Shown here in pieces: positions 7,004 to 10,772 of a stretch of DNA of 10,772 nucleotides. The stretch is from Opitutia bacterium UBA957 (GTDB taxonomy: Bacteria > Verrucomicrobiota > Verrucomicrobiia > Opitutales > UBA953): positions 1 to 10,772 of the forward strand of contig DBCN01000127.1 in NCBI GenBank assembly GCA_002293065.1. Direction: 5' to 3'. Position 1 is the first letter of the stretch; each line of letters begins with the position of its first letter. Made by a program: the position numbers and the translations under genes. The notes beneath the pieces are model-generated. The model was not told where the DNA came from and did not search any database. It was given only the letters and a program-made list of their open reading frames with translations.

Positions 7004-10000
7004 ATGTCGTCCCGACTTTCCTTGCTCGTGCTGGCCCCGCTCGCCGCGGTGGCCGCTGATGGCGTCTCGTTCAACCGCGACATCCAACCCATCCTCTCCG
7101 AGTATTGCTACCACTGCCACGGACCCGACGCCGGCTCGCGCAAATCCAAGCTGCGTCTCGATCGCCCCGAATTCGCCTTCCAACCCGCGAAGAGCGGCGA
7201 CGTGGTCATCCTCAAGGGCGCCGCCGACAAGTCACCCTTGATTCAGCGCATCCTGAACAAGGACCCCGACGAGGTGATGCCGCCGCCGGAATCCCACAAG
7301 CAACTGAAGCCCGCCGAAATCGAGCTCCTGCGCCGCTGGGTCAACGAAGGCGCGAAGTACGAGGAGCACTGGGCCTTCCTGCCGCCGCAGCGGCCGGTCC
7401 CGCCGACCGACAAGACGGGCTGGGCCAAGTCGCCCATCGACGCCTTCATCATCGCCCGCCTCACCCAGAACGGCCTCAAGCCCAATGGTCCGGAAGCCAA
7501 GGAGCGCCTCTTCCGCCGACTTAACCTCGATCTCACCGGCCTACCGCCCACCCCGGAAGAGTTGCGCGCCTACTTGGCGGACAGCTCGCCCGATGCCTAC
7601 GCCAAAGCGGTGGAACGACTGCTGAAGACGGATGAACATGCCGAACAGATGGCCCGCCACTGGCTGGATGCGGTCCGTTACGCCGACACGCACGGCATCC
7701 ACATCGACAACATCCGCAACATCTACCCTTACCGCGATTGGGTCATCGACGCCTTCAAGACCAACATGCCGTTCGACCGCTTCACGATCGAACAAATCGG
7801 CGGCGACCTCCTGCCCAACCCCACCATCGAACAGATCGTCGCGACCGGCTACAACCGATGCCTACCGACGACCGGTGAAGGCGGCGCCATCGCCGAAGAG
7901 GTCATGACGAACTACGCCAAGGACCAAGTGGAGACCCTGGGCGCCGTGTGGCTGGGCCTGACGAGCGGTTGCGCGGCCTGCCATGACCACAAGTTCGATC
8001 CGATCAGCCAAAAGGAGTTCTACGCGATGGCCGCGTTCTTCCGGAACACCTCGATGTCGGCGCTCGACGGCAACAACGCCAACCACCCGCCGTCCATGCT
8101 GGTGCCTCAACCCGAAGATCGCCCCAAGTTGGCCGGATTGGAGGCCACGCTGGCTAACCTCAAGGCCGAAGACGCCGCCCGCAAAGCCAAGGCGGACAGG
8201 GAATTCGCCGCCTGGCGACTGAAAGCCAACCCCTCCGACATCGTCGGCAAGGACCTTCCGGCGGGCTGGTCGTTCGATGCCGCCACGCCGCTCACGGTCA
8301 AGGCCCCGACGGGCCCGGCCCTCAAGTCCAAGGTCATCGGCAAGGCCGCTTACAACAAGCGCCAAGGGGGCTTCGTGCTCGATGGCTCCTCGGCCTTTGA
8401 ACATGCCGACCTCGGTGACTTCGAAAAGAACCAGGCTTGGGCCGTCCAGGTGCGCCTCAAGATGACCAAGACGGTCAACGGCGCCGTGCTCGGCCGGATG
8501 GATGAAGCCAATGGCTACCGCGGATGGGATTTCTGGATCGAGAATGGCAACCCCGCCATGCACATCATCCAAAACTGGTCCGGACAGGCGCTCAAGGTGC
8601 GCTCCGCCGGCGTCATCCCCCTGAACAAGGAAGTCGAAGTCATCGTGACGTACGATGGCTCCGGCAAGGCCGAGGGCGTGAAGTTCTACATCGACGGCGA
8701 CCTGCAGGCGAACCTCGTCGACAACAACACCCTCCCGCCCAACGCCAGCATCCGCACGAAGACGCCCTTCCGCTACGGCACGCGCAGCAAGGCCGGCGCC
8801 ACGGACATCGTCCTGGTCTCCGCCAACATCATTCCCGCTTCGGTCGAGACGGCCGATGTCGCGACCCTAGGCAAGGTCCCCGCCCTGCGTTCCGCGCTAG
8901 GCAAGGAAGGCGCCAAGGCTCCGGCCGCCACGATCGCCCTGCTCCGCGGCTACTACGACAAGCGCATCGACAAGTCCGACCAGTCCGTCCTCGCCAAGAT
9001 CAAGTCCACGACGGCCGAGATCGACGCCATCAAGAACCGCGGCGCCATGACGCTCATCATGAAGGAGAACGCCACGCCGGCCACCGCCAAGCTCCTGATC
9101 CGCGGCGAATACACGCAACCGGCCGAGACCGTCCCGGCCGGAACGCCTCGCGTGCTGCCGCCCTTGAAGGTCGAAGGTAAGTCCGCGAACCGCCTCGACC
9201 TCGCCCGTTGGCTCGTCGATGGCCGCAACCCGATGACGGCCCGCGTCACGATGAACCGTCTCTGGTATCAGTTCATGGGCACGGGTCTCTCCGAGACCAC
9301 GGAGAATGTCGGCATCATGGGCGACAAACCCTCGCACCCCGAGTTGCTCGACTGGCTGGCCACCGAGTTCGTCGCCCAGAAGTGGGACCAACGCGCCATG
9401 GTCCGGGCCATCGTGCTTTCGGAGACGTACCGCCAGTCGGGCGTGACGACCCCCGAAAAGCTCGAGAAGGACCCGAAGAACCGCCTGCTCTCGCGTGGCC
9501 CACGCTACCGCGTCGACGCGGAGATCGTGCGTGACCTCGCGCTCTCCACCGCGGGCCTGCTCGTGAAGAAAGTCGGCGGCCCCTCGGCCCGTCCATATCA
9601 GCCGGAGAACATCTGGAGCGATGTGGCGATGACGCAGAGCAACACGCGCTTCTACAAGGCCGACAAGGGCGACGGGCTCTACCGCCGCTCGATGTACACC
9701 TTCCTCAAGCGCTCGGCCCCGCACCCGATGATGCTCAATTTCGACGCGACCTCGCGCGAGGTGTTCTGCACCCGCCGCGAGCGCTCCAACAGCCCGCTGC
9801 AGTCGTTGAACCTCATGAACGACGTCCAGTTCATCGAGGCCTCCCGCGTCCTCGCCGAGCGACTCCTCAAGGAACAACCCACGGACGCGGCCCGCATAGA
9901 CCAGTTGAGCCTGCTCCTGCTTTCCCGTCCGGCCACCGCCAAGGAACACCAGATCTTCGCCAAGTCCCTCGCGGCCTTCCGCGCGGACTACGCAGCCAAG

Positions 10001-10132
10001 CCTGCGGAGGCCGTCAAGCTGCTGAAGTCCGGCGAAAAACCCGCCGACCCCAAGCTGCCGCCCAACGAGGTGGCGGCATGGACGCTCGTCTGTTCGCAGA
10101 TGTTCAACCGCGACGAAACCCTCAACAAATAA
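7004..10132 (+). CDS. PSCyt1-DUF1549-LamG-DUF1553 multidomain protein with two haem c motifs
   Basis: The protein is 1042 residues from the ATG at 7004; the frame is open to a TTG at 6959, but only the ATG gives a proper Sec signal peptide (core LSLLVLAPLAAVA). Domains in order: PSCyt1/PF07635 (about 21-125), with CYHCH (Cys35, Cys38, His39) and probable haem ligand Met92 in VMPPPESH. Then PSCyt2/DUF1549 (about 143-350), ending in a second CxxCH, CAACH (Cys323, Cys326, His327), followed by DHKFDPI. Then a charged helical linker (about 370-404), a LamG/concanavalin-like beta-sandwich (about 421-609), the conserved RGEYTQP...VLPPL connector, and PSD1/DUF1553 (about 729-995). The family is abundant in Planctomycetes and Verrucomicrobia, often in loci for complex or sulfated polysaccharides; its exact reaction is unsettled, with electron transfer by the haems expected. 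Haem attachment requires periplasmic maturation, fitting Sec export. It sits seven bases before a DUF1501 gene, its usual partner. Confidence 0.93.
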   Translation: MSSRLSLLVLAPLAAVAADGVSFNRDIQPILSEYCYHCHGPDAGSRKSKLRLDRPEFAFQPAKSGDVVILKGAADKSPLIQRILNKDPDEVMPPPESHKQLKPAEIELLRRWVNEGAKYEEHWAFLPPQRPVPPTDKTGWAKSPIDAFIIARLTQNGLKPNGPEAKERLFRRLNLDLTGLPPTPEELRAYLADSSPDAYAKAVERLLKTDEHAEQMARHWLDAVRYADTHGIHIDNIRNIYPYRDWVIDAFKTNMPFDRFTIEQIGGDLLPNPTIEQIVATGYNRCLPTTGEGGAIAEEVMTNYAKDQVETLGAVWLGLTSGCAACHDHKFDPISQKEFYAMAAFFRNTSMSALDGNNANHPPSMLVPQPEDRPKLAGLEATLANLKAEDAARKAKADREFAAWRLKANPSDIVGKDLPAGWSFDAATPLTVKAPTGPALKSKVIGKAAYNKRQGGFVLDGSSAFEHADLGDFEKNQAWAVQVRLKMTKTVNGAVLGRMDEANGYRGWDFWIENGNPAMHIIQNWSGQALKVRSAGVIPLNKEVEVIVTYDGSGKAEGVKFYIDGDLQANLVDNNTLPPNASIRTKTPFRYGTRSKAGATDIVLVSANIIPASVETADVATLGKVPALRSALGKEGAKAPAATIALLRGYYDKRIDKSDQSVLAKIKSTTAEIDAIKNRGAMTLIMKENATPATAKLLIRGEYTQPAETVPAGTPRVLPPLKVEGKSANRLDLARWLVDGRNPMTARVTMNRLWYQFMGTGLSETTENVGIMGDKPSHPELLDWLATEFVAQKWDQRAMVRAIVLSETYRQSGVTTPEKLEKDPKNRLLSRGPRYRVDAEIVRDLALSTAGLLVKKVGGPSARPYQPENIWSDVAMTQSNTRFYKADKGDGLYRRSMYTFLKRSAPHPMMLNFDATSREVFCTRRERSNSPLQSLNLMNDVQFIEASRVLAERLLKEQPTDAARIDQLSLLLLSRPATAKEHQIFAKSLAAFRADYAAKPAEAVKLLKSGEKPADPKLPPNEVAAWTLVCSQMFNRDETLNK

Positions 10133-10139
10133 TCCCGCC

Positions 10140-10772
10140 ATGCATCCCTTCGACGCCGTCGAACATAACTTCCGCCTCAACCGTCGGCAGTTCTTCCGCC
10201 AGAACGCCATGGGCCTGGGCGGCATCGCCCTCGGTTCGCTCCTTGGCAAGTCCCTCGCCAGCCAGGCTCAGGCCGCCGGCCTGCCCGGCGCCCAGCACTT
10301 CCCCGCCAAGGCGAAGCGTTGCATCTACCTCTCGATGATCGGGGCCCCCTCGCAGTTCGAGATGTTCGATCCGAAGCCCGAGCTCGCGAAGCGCTTCAAC
10401 GAAGACCTCCCTGCGTCCATCCGCAATGGCCAGCGGATCACCGGGATGACCTCGGGGCAGGCCCGGTTCCCGGTCGCTCCCTCGGTCTTCGGCTTCAAGC
10501 AGTACGGCCAAGGCGGCACCTGGATCTCCGACCTACTCCCGTTCACGGCCAAGATGGCCGACGATATCTGCGTCATCAAGACGATGAACACGGAGGCGAT
10601 CAACCATGAGCCCGCCAACATGTTGTCATACACCGGCAACATGGTGCCGGGGAAGGCCTCCCTTGGTTCCTGGCTCTCCTACGGCCTCGGCAGCATGAAC
10701 GAGGACCTGCCCACGTTCGTCGTCCTCCACGCCCGCCACTCCAACCCGGGCTCCAACGTGCAGGCCATCTCG
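10140..10772 (+). CDS. Tat-exported DUF1501 protein (5' part, runs off the window)
   Basis: The frame stays open from ATG 10140 to the last base (211 codons seen; the family is usually about 400-480), so this is a truncation by the window edge. The N-terminus has a twin-arginine signal, NRRQFFR (Arg15-Arg16), and a weakly hydrophobic Gly/Ala-rich core MGLGGIALGSLLG. The DUF1501/PF07394 domain starts near residue 60 with CIYLSMIGAPSQFEMFDPKP (Gly68, Asp77, Lys79). It continues with RFNEDLPASIRNGQRITGM, a Trp-containing segment TWISDLLPFTAKMADDICVI, and INHEPANM followed by GSWLSYGLGSMNEDLPTFVV. The family is related to the sulfatase/alkaline phosphatase fold and is nearly always next to PSCyt/DUF1553 genes; its reaction is not established. 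Tat export implies folding, perhaps with a metal, before secretion. No Shine-Dalgarno is visible in the seven-base gap. Confidence 0.93.
   Translation, partial: MHPFDAVEHNFRLNRRQFFRQNAMGLGGIALGSLLGKSLASQAQAAGLPGAQHFPAKAKRCIYLSMIGAPSQFEMFDPKPELAKRFNEDLPASIRNGQRITGMTSGQARFPVAPSVFGFKQYGQGGTWISDLLPFTAKMADDICVIKTMNTEAINHEPANMLSYTGNMVPGKASLGSWLSYGLGSMNEDLPTFVVLHARHSNPGSNVQAIS

Noticed and set aside
8897..10249. 450-codon open frame on the - strand opposite DUF1553
   Set aside because: It lies antisense to the conserved DUF1553 coding sequence and has a biased, domain-free composition. The long - strand frames at 924-1796, 4024-4920, 5108-6196 and 6060-6923 were rejected for the same reason.

Overview
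The window reads as a piece of a GC-rich Verrucomicrobiota chromosome, most likely from Opitutae or a relative. The main argument is gene content. A PSCyt1/DUF1549/DUF1553 protein followed directly by a DUF1501 protein is a hallmark pair of the Planctomycetes-Verrucomicrobia group. DUF1080 and secreted NIPSNAP proteins are also strongly expanded there. The lineage is inferred from gene families and style, not from a marker gene.

All eight genes lie on the + strand and the window is densely coding. Region 1 (1-851) is the 3' end of an MFS exporter. Region 2 (903-6902) is a compact six-gene block with gaps of 11, 6, -4, 10 and 7 bases: secreted alpha/beta-hydrolase esterase, secreted DUF1080 (3-keto-disaccharide hydrolase family), a complete RbsA/RbsC/RbsB-type sugar ABC importer, and a secreted double-NIPSNAP protein. 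A textbook intrinsic terminator at 6922-6950 closes it. Region 3 (7004 to the right edge) starts a second unit: a 1042-residue multidomain protein with two CxxCH haem motifs (PSCyt1, DUF1549, LamG-like, DUF1553), then the start of a Tat-exported DUF1501 protein that runs off the window.

Six of the eight genes encode proteins with export signals (three or four Sec, one lipoprotein, one Tat). The locus therefore looks like an envelope-centred pathway: exported enzymes release or modify a glycoside or esterified sugar, the lipoprotein SBP captures the product, and the ABC importer takes it into the cytoplasm. The haem-domain/DUF1501 pair next door may supply a redox or surface-degradation step. 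No glycoside hydrolase, sulfatase, sugar kinase or regulator is visible, so the substrate cannot be named.

The most interesting non-coding observation is a 25-28 base sequence shared by the only two gaps where transcription units appear to begin (851-875 and 6974-7001), a candidate common promoter or operator. Almost no start codon has a Shine-Dalgarno sequence. I found no RNA genes, CRISPR arrays, insertion sequences or frameshifted genes, and no gene-free stretch longer than 101 bases.
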